In this document: positions 10,151-18,553 of the stretch, in pieces
Layout: the number at the start of each line of letters is the position of its first letter
Numbering within the stretch: the stretch's first letter is position 1
Assembly (NCBI GenBank): GCA_964432875.1
Contig: CAYSPJ010000015.1
Span: 1 to 61,189 of the forward strand
Origin: JACJYE01 sp964432875
GTDB lineage: Bacteria; Bacteroidota; Bacteroidia; Chitinophagales; Saprospiraceae
Direction: 5' to 3'
DNA: 61,189 nucleotides
Program-made: the position numbers and the translations under genes
The notes under the pieces: model-generated
What the model was told of the DNA's origin: nothing
Databases searched by the model: none
What the model saw: only the letters and a program-made list of their open reading frames with translations

Positions 10151-12853
10151 TCATTCAATCAGATTGATAAGCACCCGATAATCATCAAAAGGAGCATCAC
10201 CGTTTTTCATTTCCAGCAAGTCTGCCAAAGCTTCGCCCCGATAAGCTTCTTCCAGGCTCATCCGGGTCTGTTCGCAGCGGATTTCAATGAGCCCCTCGCG
10301 TATTTGCCCCATGCGCCAACGGTAAGTGGCCTGCATCTTGGTCATGATGCGCTCATTAGCCTCGGCGGAACTGACCTGCGGGGCCACGGCACGCAAATCC
10401 TGAAAGGCCTCCTTGTTGCGGGCAATCATGGTGGCTTTCTCCATAATATAATAGGCCGTGTAAGCCCATTGGCCCTCATCCGACAGCAGCTTGGAGTATA
10501 GCACTAGCTGGAGGTCTTCTTCATTGCGGATAATCTCCTCCCGAAACCGGGTGCCGCTCCATTTGAGATCTACCACGGCCACCGCGCCTGGCTTTTCCAA
10601 TACCAGATCGGCCCTGCCATTGATTTTGACATCGAGGAATTCGCCCTGTAGGGGCAGTTCGGCATCTCTGACTCTCCAGCCATTCTCCTTGATGTGCTTC
10701 ACCAGGCTCCAGGCGGCATATTTTACGCCTTGCACAAAAGCGGTGCGCTCCGGTTCTTTGCCATACAGCAGCATGACGGCCCCCTCACGCTTAAATAAGG
10801 GGAATGACTGATCCTCAATAAAACCATAGACTTCTTCCTGCCCCCAATGGTAGATGTCTTCGCGCAGCAGTTTTTCAAAGAGGCGGTGCGCCAGGTTGCC
10901 CATGAGTGTCCTTTCCTGGACAATACTGAGGATGGAAGACTTGCGCAATTTTATTTTGTGCTGGAACGCCCATTGATAAGGATAGTAGAGCAGGGTTTCC
11001 AGGCTGGTTATGGTCTCCTCATCGCGGCGGCTGAATTTATCGGCAGAGCGTATGTGGAGGAAGGGCTGGGGGCGGCCCAAGCGGCGCGGCTGGAGCGGCA
11101 GGTATTGCGGCAAGCGAAAAAACTGCGCCAAAGCGGATTGGCGGGCTTGCTCCATGTGCATGCTGATCGGCGCCAGGCTTTCAAAGGCGGCAGTCAGGTC
11201 GCCCAGCAGGGGGTGCGGATGGGCTTGCTGCCCTTCCACGGTTTCGGGCAACAACAACAACAGGCGGCGGCGAGCCTGCATGATAGGGCGCTTGCGCTGC
11301 CAGAGCATGCGGGCATTCTCGATGTCCGGCCCTTGTAAGGGCACCTGCCGCTCCAAGAGGTAATCCTGCTCCGCCTTATACCAACGCGCAAAAAAATGAG
11401 CCGGCTCGTTTTGAATGAAGCTCCACCATATCAACTCTTCAACCGCGCTGATTACTGCACCGGGCTGTTGAGCATAGGGCAAAAAACCGAGCTCGCGCTG
11501 GCGAAACTGTACCGGCGCAGGTTCATAGATGGTGCGCACGATGCGCTCCAGTTCGAGGCTAGTCAAGTATTCTTCGGGCAGCGCTTCCAGCAATTCCACG
11601 ATGCGCTTGGACTGATCACTGAGGATGAGCAGGGAGTTGTTTTTGCTGCCTTCTTCTTCAAAACATTCGTATGCCCAGGTAGAGAGGTAGTTAAAAACCT
11701 CGACAACCTCTTCTTTGGGCACCGCCTTAGACAGGTCATACCGCTTGCGGTTGAACCAGAAGTTGTATTGATAGCGGATTTTCTTGAGGTCGATGTTGCG
11801 GTCATTGGCGGCTTTTTGCTCCATGGCTTCAAAGTAGCGGGCAATCTCCGCCCGCCAGCCGTCGCCGCCCAGGCCAGGGGCTCTGGCCATTTGGTTGGCG
11901 ATGAGGTTGGACAAGTCGCGCTCTAACGGCTTCACCGCCAAAGAGACAAACTCCATCACTTTGAAAGGGTCGATGGGCTCCCAGAAAAATACGGAAGCCA
12001 ACTTGAGGACTTGCAAGGTAGGCCGCGCCAAGGATGCCGATAGCAGCCCCAGGCTAGGTAAGCCTTCCTGCATCAGGGCGTGGCCTAGGGGGCGGCTCTT
12101 GTCGGGTATGAGGAAGGCCGGGCGAAAGGAGGGGTTGTGCCTGAGGAGCTGCCCCAGGAAAGCCGCCAAATCGGCATCTCTTTTGCCTTTGATCAGAAAT
12201 AAACTCCCATCGCCTTGCAGAGCGCGGCCGGTGTTTTTTTGACCACTCAGGGCTCGTTGAAAATTTGCCAGATCAGTATCTCCCTGTGGTGGCTCGGTTT
12301 CCAGTTGACGCAGCAGTATGCCTTTTTCCCGCAATTGGCCAAACAAGCGCTGAAAGTGGCAGGGCAGCAGCTCCAACGGCTCATTGATGTAAACGGTTTC
12401 CAGCGGCAGATCGCGCCCGGGCAGCTCCGCCAACACGGCAGCAAAACGATCGGCATACCCCGCCGCCAGCGCTAAAGGCAGGCTATCATCCTTCAGGATG
12501 CGCTCCACTTCCGCCAGGCATTGCAGGCGCTCGGGCATAGCTGCTTCCAGCCCAAAATCCCACCCGGCCAGCAACAACTCATCCCGGCGCTCCAGCAGGT
12601 TGGTAGCCGCTGCAAATTGGTCGGCTTCAAATGAAGCCTGGTAGAAGCGGTTGGATGATGACGAAAGGTGTACTTGCAGAGCCTGCCGGTACTGCTCGAT
12701 GCGCAGGTGTTCATTGTCCCCCGGCGGGCAGGCCAATCCCAGGTGGGCTTCCAAAAAAGCCAGCAGCCCTTGTGGGCCTATATTCTGGCTGCCACTGGCA
12801 AGCAGTAGCGGCAACACTTCTTCATCCAACGATAAGCCAAAATATACAGACAT
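10151..12853 (-). CDS. PD-(D/E)XK nuclease family protein, AddB/RecB-nuclease-like, no helicase motifs
   Basis: 900 residues, start ATG at 12853. The C-terminal quarter has the RecB-family nuclease signature: LAHRLFEKLL, then D749 in GRADLVL, D762-x-K764 in VVDLKW, and Q782/Y786 in QLVLY (the QxxxY motif). In AddB this domain holds an Fe-S cluster with four cysteines, but those cysteines are missing here. The N-terminal part has the length of an AddB helicase-like scaffold but no Walker A P-loop. In Bacteroidota such genes often sit beside a UvrD-like AddA helicase, and none is present in the window. A role in end resection or recombination repair is inferred from the family. It is followed downstream by the giant repeat protein and preceded by a START-like gene 34 bp upstream. 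Confidence 0.8.
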   Translation of the reverse strand: MSVYFGLSLDEEVLPLLLASGSQNIGPQGLLAFLEAHLGLACPPGDNEHLRIEQYRQALQVHLSSSSNRFYQASFEADQFAAATNLLERRDELLLAGWDFGLEAAMPERLQCLAEVERILKDDSLPLALAAGYADRFAAVLAELPGRDLPLETVYINEPLELLPCHFQRLFGQLREKGILLRQLETEPPQGDTDLANFQRALSGQKNTGRALQGDGSLFLIKGKRDADLAAFLGQLLRHNPSFRPAFLIPDKSRPLGHALMQEGLPSLGLLSASLARPTLQVLKLASVFFWEPIDPFKVMEFVSLAVKPLERDLSNLIANQMARAPGLGGDGWRAEIARYFEAMEQKAANDRNIDLKKIRYQYNFWFNRKRYDLSKAVPKEEVVEVFNYLSTWAYECFEEEGSKNNSLLILSDQSKRIVELLEALPEEYLTSLELERIVRTIYEPAPVQFRQRELGFLPYAQQPGAVISAVEELIWWSFIQNEPAHFFARWYKAEQDYLLERQVPLQGPDIENARMLWQRKRPIMQARRRLLLLLPETVEGQQAHPHPLLGDLTAAFESLAPISMHMEQARQSALAQFFRLPQYLPLQPRRLGRPQPFLHIRSADKFSRRDEETITSLETLLYYPYQWAFQHKIKLRKSSILSIVQERTLMGNLAHRLFEKLLREDIYHWGQEEVYGFIEDQSFPLFKREGAVMLLYGKEPERTAFVQGVKYAAWSLVKHIKENGWRVRDAELPLQGEFLDVKINGRADLVLEKPGAVAVVDLKWSGTRFREEIIRNEEDLQLVLYSKLLSDEGQWAYTAYYIMEKATMIARNKEAFQDLRAVAPQVSSAEANERIMTKMQATYRWRMGQIREGLIEIRCEQTRMSLEEAYRGEALADLLEMKNGDAPFDDYRVLINLIE

Positions 12854-12887
12854 CTTTCAACATTCTTGCCCCTTGCTCCTTGACACC

Positions 12888-13280
12888 TTACCCACCCGTC
12901 TCCTTCTTCAACTCCTGGATTTGGCTTTCCCAAAGCCGCTTCTGATCGCCCACCTCGTCTGCATCACAAAAATCAGTGACGACTAGAATGGTCTCGCCCG
13001 TGACTGGTGACTGGGAGATGTCAAACTCCAGATACTCCTCTTCATTTTCAGATTCTACCCATTTGAAGCGGATGCGCTCGTCTTCGATATCTTCCAGCAC
13101 CTGCGCTGCTTCTTCTGAACCGCTCCAGAAAAAAGAATAGGTATCCCCTTGAGCATCCGAGTGGATATCCACCTCATCACAGAACCAACGCACCAGGCAG
13201 GCTGGGGATGTCAGGAAAGTATATAATATGGTGGGAGATGCCCGAAAAATGAACTCCAATGAAAATTTTACTCTTTCCAT
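12888..13280 (-). CDS. START-like domain protein (SRPBCC/AHSA1-type)
   Basis: 130 residues, acidic, cytosolic (no signal peptide). The beginning MERVKFSLEFIFRASPTILY, then LTSPACLVRWFCDEV, and the C-terminal helix (KRLWESQIQELKK) follow the helix-grip pattern of a START/SRPBCC domain. Bacteroidota carry a conserved single-domain protein of this kind of about 128 residues. The ligand is unknown. It lies 34 bp upstream of the nuclease gene on the same strand, so the two may be cotranscribed. Confidence 0.8.
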   Translation of the reverse strand: MERVKFSLEFIFRASPTILYTFLTSPACLVRWFCDEVDIHSDAQGDTYSFFWSGSEEAAQVLEDIEDERIRFKWVESENEEEYLEFDISQSPVTGETILVVTDFCDADEVGDQKRLWESQIQELKKETGG

Positions 13281-13914
13281 ACCTTGATATTCTTGGTTAT
13301 AAGGTGCTTTAAGGCGTTATCCTAAAGGGCAAACCATACAAGTTTGCCCTGCTTACCCCCTCTCTGTGATGCCCAGGATTTTTGCAGCAAACAAAGAGGC
13401 CGACCAGCATGCATCTGTAGCCGCGCACAATAAAAAGTAAAAAAATGATTTTTCCAAAATTTAGAGCACGCAAAAAAAACATATCCTCATCAGCGCCAGC
13501 GGCTTTCTTCTTAAACACACAAAACAAACGCAAACAATCTTTACACAGAATTAAAATTCAAATTAATGCAAAATCAGAAAACATTTAAACACAGCCATTT
13601 CTTGCACTCTTCGCCGCTTTTTTTTAGTGCAAGCAGAACTATACTTGAACTCTTTGCGTTTCCATAAATGGTTACGGCATAAAGTTTCGCAGCACTTGAC
13701 ATGAATGCTTTTTTGCCTTACTTTTGTACCCTGAATTGGATAACCTTAAGGGCAGCGAGATACTAGTGGGCATACAGATATCAACAAAACAAATTTACGC
13801 GACTACTGCGGGGGGCAAAGCCCATGTTTGCGCTTATGTCCCCATCTCCTCCAACCCCGTGTCTATATCACCTTCATTTTCTACCATTATCAACAAAAAA
13901 AACGATTTGCATAG
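13281..13914. other. Intergenic region upstream of rpoD, 634 bp
   Basis: AT-rich relative to its neighbours. A minus-strand frame of 74 codons at 13309-13533 has no recognisable protein character and is not called. The supported content is the promoter at 13696-13726, which leaves about 180 bases of 5' leader before the rpoD start. I see no recognisable riboswitch. Confidence 0.6.
13696..13726 (+). promoter_or_regulatory. Primary-sigma promoter of rpoD
   Basis: TTG at 13696-13698, a 20-bp spacer, and TACTTTTG at 13719-13726 match the Bacteroidota consensus TTG-N19/20-TAnnTTTG. Transcription should begin near 13732. This would make rpoD expression dependent on its own product (inference). Confidence 0.75.
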
Positions 13915-14784
13915 ATGAGACAGCTTAAGATTACTAAGTCTATTACCAACCGGGAAAGCCAATCCCTTGAAAAGTACCTGCAGGAAATAGGCAAGGTGGA
14001 CCTGCTTACCCCCGAAGAAGAAGTGGATTTGGCCAAACGGATTAAACAAGGTGATCAGGCTGCTCTGGAAAAGCTGACTAAAGCCAACCTGCGCTTCGTC
14101 GTTTCGGTAGCGAAACAATATCAGAATCAGGGCTTATCGCTCAGCGACCTGATCAACGAAGGCAACCTCGGCCTGATTAAAGCCGCTCAACGCTTTGACG
14201 AAACACGCGGCTTCAAATTCATCTCTTACGCAGTGTGGTGGATCCGCCAATCTATCCTTCAGGCATTGGCCGAGCAATCCCGCATCGTAAGGCTGCCGCT
14301 GAACAAGGTCGGCTCCCTGAATAAAATCAACAAAGCTTTTTCCGAGCTGGAACAAGAATACGAGCGCGAACCTTCCGCTGACGAACTGGCCGAGATGCTC
14401 GAAATCCCGACTGAAGAGGTTGAGACTACTTTGGGCGTCGCTGCCCGCCACGTATCTATGGATGCGCCTTTCGTCGAAGGCGAAGACAACTCCCTGCTCG
14501 ATGTGCTGGAAAACAGCAGCACTCCCGATACGGACTCGGCCCTGGAATACATGGAATCGCTGCGCCGCGAAATCGAACGCTCCCTCAGCACCCTGACCGA
14601 TCGGCAGTGCGACGTCATCAAGCTCTACTTTGGGATTGGTATCGAACACCCCATGTCGCTGGAAGACATCGGCGACAAATTTGGCCTGACGCGCGAGCGC
14701 GTGCGCCAAATTAAAGATAAAGCAATCAACAAACTGCGTTCGGCCAATCGCAGCAAATTGCTTAAGAACTACCTCGGCGCCTAA
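13915..14784 (+). CDS. rpoD: RNA polymerase primary sigma factor RpoD/SigA
   Basis: 289 residues, the usual length of the Bacteroidota housekeeping sigma, which lacks the long region 1.1 and the non-conserved insert of E. coli sigma70. Region 1.2 (SLEKYLQEIGKVDLLTPEEE), region 2 (ANLRFVVSVAKQYQNQG, DLINEGNLGLIKAA), the -10 reading region 2.4 (ISYAVWWIRQSI), region 3 and the region 4.2 helix-turn-helix (LTRERVRQIKDKAINKLR) are all intact. It directs RNA polymerase to TAnnTTTG promoters, several of which are visible in this window. It has its own promoter at 13696 and a strong hairpin after the stop. Confidence 0.97.
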   Translation: MRQLKITKSITNRESQSLEKYLQEIGKVDLLTPEEEVDLAKRIKQGDQAALEKLTKANLRFVVSVAKQYQNQGLSLSDLINEGNLGLIKAAQRFDETRGFKFISYAVWWIRQSILQALAEQSRIVRLPLNKVGSLNKINKAFSELEQEYEREPSADELAEMLEIPTEEVETTLGVAARHVSMDAPFVEGEDNSLLDVLENSSTPDTDSALEYMESLRREIERSLSTLTDRQCDVIKLYFGIGIEHPMSLEDIGDKFGLTRERVRQIKDKAINKLRSANRSKLLKNYLGA

Positions 14785-14807
14785 GGGTGCCGTACACAGG
14801 CTGACCG

Positions 14808-14852
14808 GCAGAAAGCCGGGGCAGGGCGCTACGCCTTGCCCCGGCTTTCTGC
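14808..14852. terminator. Long GC-rich hairpin after rpoD
   Basis: GCAGAAAGCCGGGGCA pairs with TGCCCCGGCTTTCTGC around a short GC-rich apex. The stem is very stable, but no T-run follows it on the + strand. It may act as a terminator or an mRNA 3' end stabiliser. Confidence 0.55.
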
Positions 14853-14956
14853 ATTCGAGCTTTGCCGCAGATGAGATTAAAGGTAGTGGTAAAAGGGACC
14901 AATCTAATACCCCCTGAGTGCCCTGCCCCCTGGTTCATACTCCTTGCCCGATACAG

Positions 14957-16059
14957 CTATGAGCCCTCCGCGGGATAAAAATCAAACCCAAAGGTGGCTT
15001 CTGCCGCCTGCCCCGGTTCCAGGCGCAACAGCCCCTGTCCGTTATTGAAAGCATCGATATTACAGCTCATTGGCTCGATGGCCAGCGACTGCCGGTGGGG
15101 AGGGGTAAAGATTTGCACAAAAGGGAATTTACCCGGTCCAGCCTGCTGCCAGTAGCGCAGCTTACCCCGGCTGCCGACCAGCAGCAGCTCGGCGCGCCCA
15201 GTTTGCTGCACTAGCGCGAAGCAATTGTCGAGCACTGCTGCCCCCAAGGAGCGGAGGCGAGCAAAGTCGTCGTAAGGGTAGCGCTTGCCCGTGGGGATCA
15301 TATCTGATCCCAGTCCGATTAGTTCGCAAGCAGGCAACTCCAAGCCCAATTCATCGGCCGTATCTGCCAGGCGGAAGTAGGGGTGCCAACCCATGCCGAA
15401 AGGCATCGCCGCGGGCCCATCATTGCGTACCCGGAGATGGATTTCAGCTGAGGCCTGCCCCATCAGAGAGAATTCCGCCTCGANNNNNNNNNNNNNNNNN
15501 NNNNNNNNNNNNNNNNNNNNNNNNNNNNNNNNNNNNNNNNNNNNNNNNNNNNNNNNNNNNNNNNNNNNNNNNNNNNNNNNNNNACCCGGAGATGGATTTC
15601 AGCTGAGGCCTGCCCCATCAGAGAGAATTCCGCCTCGAAGGTAAAGGGGAAAGGGAAAGCCCCATCGCGGCCAGCATGCCGATAGACACAGCTGATACTG
15701 GCCTGCTCTGCTGAGCGGTGCACGGAGGCTACCTCCATCGGCTTATCCATGCCAAAGCCATGCAAAGCATTGCCCGTTTGGCCGTCGTTGATGGGGAATT
15801 CGTAGGTTTGCCCTTCCCACTCATAGCGCCCCTGTTTGAGGCGGTTGGGGAAAGGGAAGAGCAGTACGTTCTTCGCCCAGCGGTTGATGTTCATCTCCAA
15901 GGGGTCTTGATAACCATCCAGGACAGACTGCCCCTGTAGTTGGAGGTCTAGCACACAGGCGCCAAAACCGGGCACCAAGGCCAGGCGATTGCCGCCGGCC
16001 GTGCTGTAGAGTTCATGCTTTTCGTAATCCCCAAAGGGGGTGATGCGGTGTTGGTACAT
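14957..16059 (-). CDS. Aldose 1-epimerase family protein (galactose mutarotase-like), interrupted by a scaffold gap
   Basis: The start MYQHRITPFGDYEKHEL at 16059 begins a mutarotase beta-sandwich. NALHGFGM (catalytic-type His), the GWHPYFRL His and the C-terminal AIEPMSCNIDAFNNG with its Glu are the expected family features. The frame meets 100 N at 15484-15583, again between identical 55-bp flanks (15429-15483 and 15584-15638). Collapsing the duplicate gives 315 residues, the normal family length. No signal peptide, so a cytosolic sugar anomer interconverting or related enzyme; the exact sugar is unknown. It ends 82 bp downstream of the glycerate kinase gene on the same strand, suggesting cotranscription. 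Confidence 0.85.
15429..15638. other. Scaffold gap of 100 N flanked by a 55-bp duplicate
   Basis: Bases 15429-15483 equal 15584-15638 and enclose 100 N at 15484-15583. This is the same artefact as at 3674-3883. Merging the two copies restores a continuous aldose epimerase gene. Confidence 0.92.
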
Positions 16060-16141
16060 GCGGTAAAGGTAGTTCTTTTGTAGCTATTTAGCATGGGTAA
16101 AAAGGATAAAGGGCTGATCCAGAACGCTACCCGCTGCACGC

Positions 16142-17266
16142 CTATGCCAGCACCCGCGCCAGATTGAAAGCCGCCTGTTCCAGGTTTTCGGCTGTAGCCG
16201 CCAGGGCTTCAGACAGGCTTGCCGGGCGAGTCTGGATGGAAAAAGCCGCTTGCAAGCCAAGCGCACCTATCTCGGCGGGGCTAGCCAGCAAAGTGCCGCA
16301 AAGAGCGATGACGGGTACGCCCAGAGCGCCGGCCTGCCGGGCAATGCCCTGAATCAGCTTCCCCTGTAAGGTTTGAGCATCCAGCTTCCCTTCGCCAGTG
16401 ATGACGAGCTGGGCCTGCCGCAGCTGCTCCTCAAAGCAAGTGGCCGCCATGACGGTTTCAATACCCGGCTTCAATGCCGCGCCCAGGAAGGCCATAGCCC
16501 CTGCGCCCAGCCCGCCAGCCGCGCCAGCACCAGGCTGCTGGGCAAAATCTTGCCCAAAAGACTCCTCTAGCAAACCAGCGAAATGCTGTAGTCCGGTATC
16601 CAATTGCCAGACGGCCTCCTCGTCAGCCCCCTTTTGAGGGGCGTAAACCTGGGCCGCACCCTGTGAGCCGTAGAGCGGGTTGCGCACATCACAAAGCACC
16701 TCCACGGCGATTTCACCGGGCTGGAAGCGGGCTCGGCTGCGATCGATATGCCTGATTTTACTCAAGTTGCCCCCAATGGGCAGCACCCCTTCGCCTTGCT
16801 CATCCAGAAAGCGGTAGCCCAGGGCAGTGGCCATGCCCAATCCCGCATCGTTGGTAGCGCTACCCCCGATGCCCAATAGGATGTGCGCTGCCCCCCGGCT
16901 CAAAGCATCCAGGATCAGCTCGCCCAGCCCGTAGGTCGTCGTCTTTAGCGGGTTGCGTTCCTCCTGGCGCAACAGCTGTAACCCAGCCGCTGCTGCCATC
17001 TCCATAAAAGCCGTTTTGCCATCGCCCGACAGGCCATAAGCCGCTTCGACAGGCTGAAAAAGAGGGCCTTGTACTGTTTTTGTCACCATTTCCCCCCCAC
17101 TGTGGTAAGTCAAAATCTGAGCGGTGCCCTCTCCGCCATCCGCCAGCGGGAAAGGCGTGAGCTGGGCATCCGGCCACCCCTGTCGCATGCCGCGGGCAAT
17201 AGTCCGGCATACTTCCAGTGCAGGCAGGGCATCTTTGAAAGAATCACAGGCGATGAGGATGTTCAT
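16142..17266 (-). CDS. Glycerate kinase (GlxK/GarK family)
   Basis: 374 residues, typical for the family. The N-terminal MNILIACDSFKDALPALEVC contains the conserved DSFK motif. LADGGEGTAQ and LGIGGSATNDAGLGMATALG are the family's glycine-rich and active-site segments, and a C-terminal VITGEGKLDAQTLQGK completes it. The enzyme phosphorylates D-glycerate to 2- or 3-phosphoglycerate, feeding glyoxylate or serine-derived carbon into glycolysis. It sits 82 bp upstream of the aldose epimerase gene on the same strand, and the divergent PLP enzyme gene starts 229 bp away. Confidence 0.93.
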   Translation of the reverse strand: MNILIACDSFKDALPALEVCRTIARGMRQGWPDAQLTPFPLADGGEGTAQILTYHSGGEMVTKTVQGPLFQPVEAAYGLSGDGKTAFMEMAAAAGLQLLRQEERNPLKTTTYGLGELILDALSRGAAHILLGIGGSATNDAGLGMATALGYRFLDEQGEGVLPIGGNLSKIRHIDRSRARFQPGEIAVEVLCDVRNPLYGSQGAAQVYAPQKGADEEAVWQLDTGLQHFAGLLEESFGQDFAQQPGAGAAGGLGAGAMAFLGAALKPGIETVMAATCFEEQLRQAQLVITGEGKLDAQTLQGKLIQGIARQAGALGVPVIALCGTLLASPAEIGALGLQAAFSIQTRPASLSEALAATAENLEQAAFNLARVLA

Positions 17267-17495
17267 GATGTTTGGTTTTGGCCCAATTCGCGGGTAATTA
17301 GAGCGTTAAATCAAGGTACATCCAGGTGCCTAGGAAAAGAAAAAGGATGTAGCTAACTTTGAGTGATGTGAAGTGGGATGCCATCCGGGCGAACGGCGTC
17401 GATTCAGGGTAAAACATCACCCTATGGCCCCTCCATCACCTAAAACGGACGCTGTCGAGCCGGATTAAGAGGCGCTCAGCTCAACAAAAACACCC

Positions 17496-18452
17496 ATGAG
17501 GAATCTCGACATCCTGTTCCACCACCCGCCCAGCCCCATCCAGGAGCTGCATGCCGCACTTCTGGAAGCGCGGGGCCTGCGCCTATTCATCAAGCGAGAC
17601 GATTTGTTGCGCATGGGCACTGGCTTAGCCTTGTGCGGCAACAAATGGCGCAAGCTGAAGTACAATCTGCAAGTTGCGCGGGAAGAGGGGCATCATACTT
17701 TGCTCACCTTCGGCGGCGCTTTTTCCAACCATCTGGCGGCAGTAGCAGCAGCGGGGCACACCTTCGCGTTTCAAACCATCGGCATCGTGCGGGGCGAGCA
17801 GCCAAAGGACTTGAACCCTACCCTTCGCTTTGCCGCAAGCTGCGGCATGAGCCTCCATTATACTAGCCGGGCAGCATACCGGGAGAAAGAGCTGTCGGCC
17901 TTTCAGGAAAAGCTCCGCCAGCAATTCGGCCGTTTTTTCCTGTTGCCGGAAGGCGGCACCAACGCTCTAGCCCTCAAAGGCTGCCAGGAAATGGCTGCTG
18001 AAATCGAACAGCAGATGGGCAAGCTTCCGCATACCTGCTGCCTTAGCGTCGGCACTGGCGGCACCATGGCTGGCTTGGTAGTAGGGCTACAGGGCCGTTC
18101 CAGAGTGCTCGGCTTTTCGGCCCTGAAAGGCGATTTTCTGGAGGGCGAAGTCCGGCAGCTGCTGGAGGCTTGTTTTCCAGACCAATCACTACACCAATGG
18201 GCTATCAACGCCGATTTCCATTGCGGCGGCTATGCCAAGGTGAACCCACCACTCATCGCTTTCATGAATGCATTTTACCGGGATCACGGCATCCACCTCG
18301 ACCCGGTTTACACCGGGAAGCTGTTTTGGGGGCTGTTCCAGTTGATTGAACAGGGATTTTTCCCGGAAGGCAGCACCATCCTGTCCATCCACACTGGAGG
18401 CTTGCAGGGTATCGCTGGCTTCCAGGAAAGATTCCCCGGGCAATTAGAATAG
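17496..18452 (+). CDS. PLP-dependent ACC deaminase / D-cysteine desulfhydrase family enzyme
   Basis: 318 residues. CGNKWRKLKYNL carries the probable PLP-binding lysine (K50). LLTFGGAFSNHLAAVAAAG is the Ser/Asn substrate-loop motif of this fold-type II family. LLPEGGTNALALKG and LSVGTGGTMAGL form the phosphate-cradle and glycine-rich segments. The enzyme probably removes amine and sulphide from D-cysteine or a related amino acid. True ACC deaminase activity cannot be decided from sequence by eye. Transcribed alone, with convergent neighbours downstream. Confidence 0.88.
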   Translation: MRNLDILFHHPPSPIQELHAALLEARGLRLFIKRDDLLRMGTGLALCGNKWRKLKYNLQVAREEGHHTLLTFGGAFSNHLAAVAAAGHTFAFQTIGIVRGEQPKDLNPTLRFAASCGMSLHYTSRAAYREKELSAFQEKLRQQFGRFFLLPEGGTNALALKGCQEMAAEIEQQMGKLPHTCCLSVGTGGTMAGLVVGLQGRSRVLGFSALKGDFLEGEVRQLLEACFPDQSLHQWAINADFHCGGYAKVNPPLIAFMNAFYRDHGIHLDPVYTGKLFWGLFQLIEQGFFPEGSTILSIHTGGLQGIAGFQERFPGQLE

Positions 18453-18553
18453 GGGCAGCCTACGTCACCGCTCCATTCTTCATCTCGCGTATATCTTGGG
18501 TACCCGCTGCCCTGGCTTGCACCCTGGTCTTGAGCGATTTGGCTGGGCCTTCC

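Noticed and set aside
13309..13533. 74-codon minus-strand frame upstream of rpoD
   Set aside because: No ATG with support and no recognisable protein pattern.
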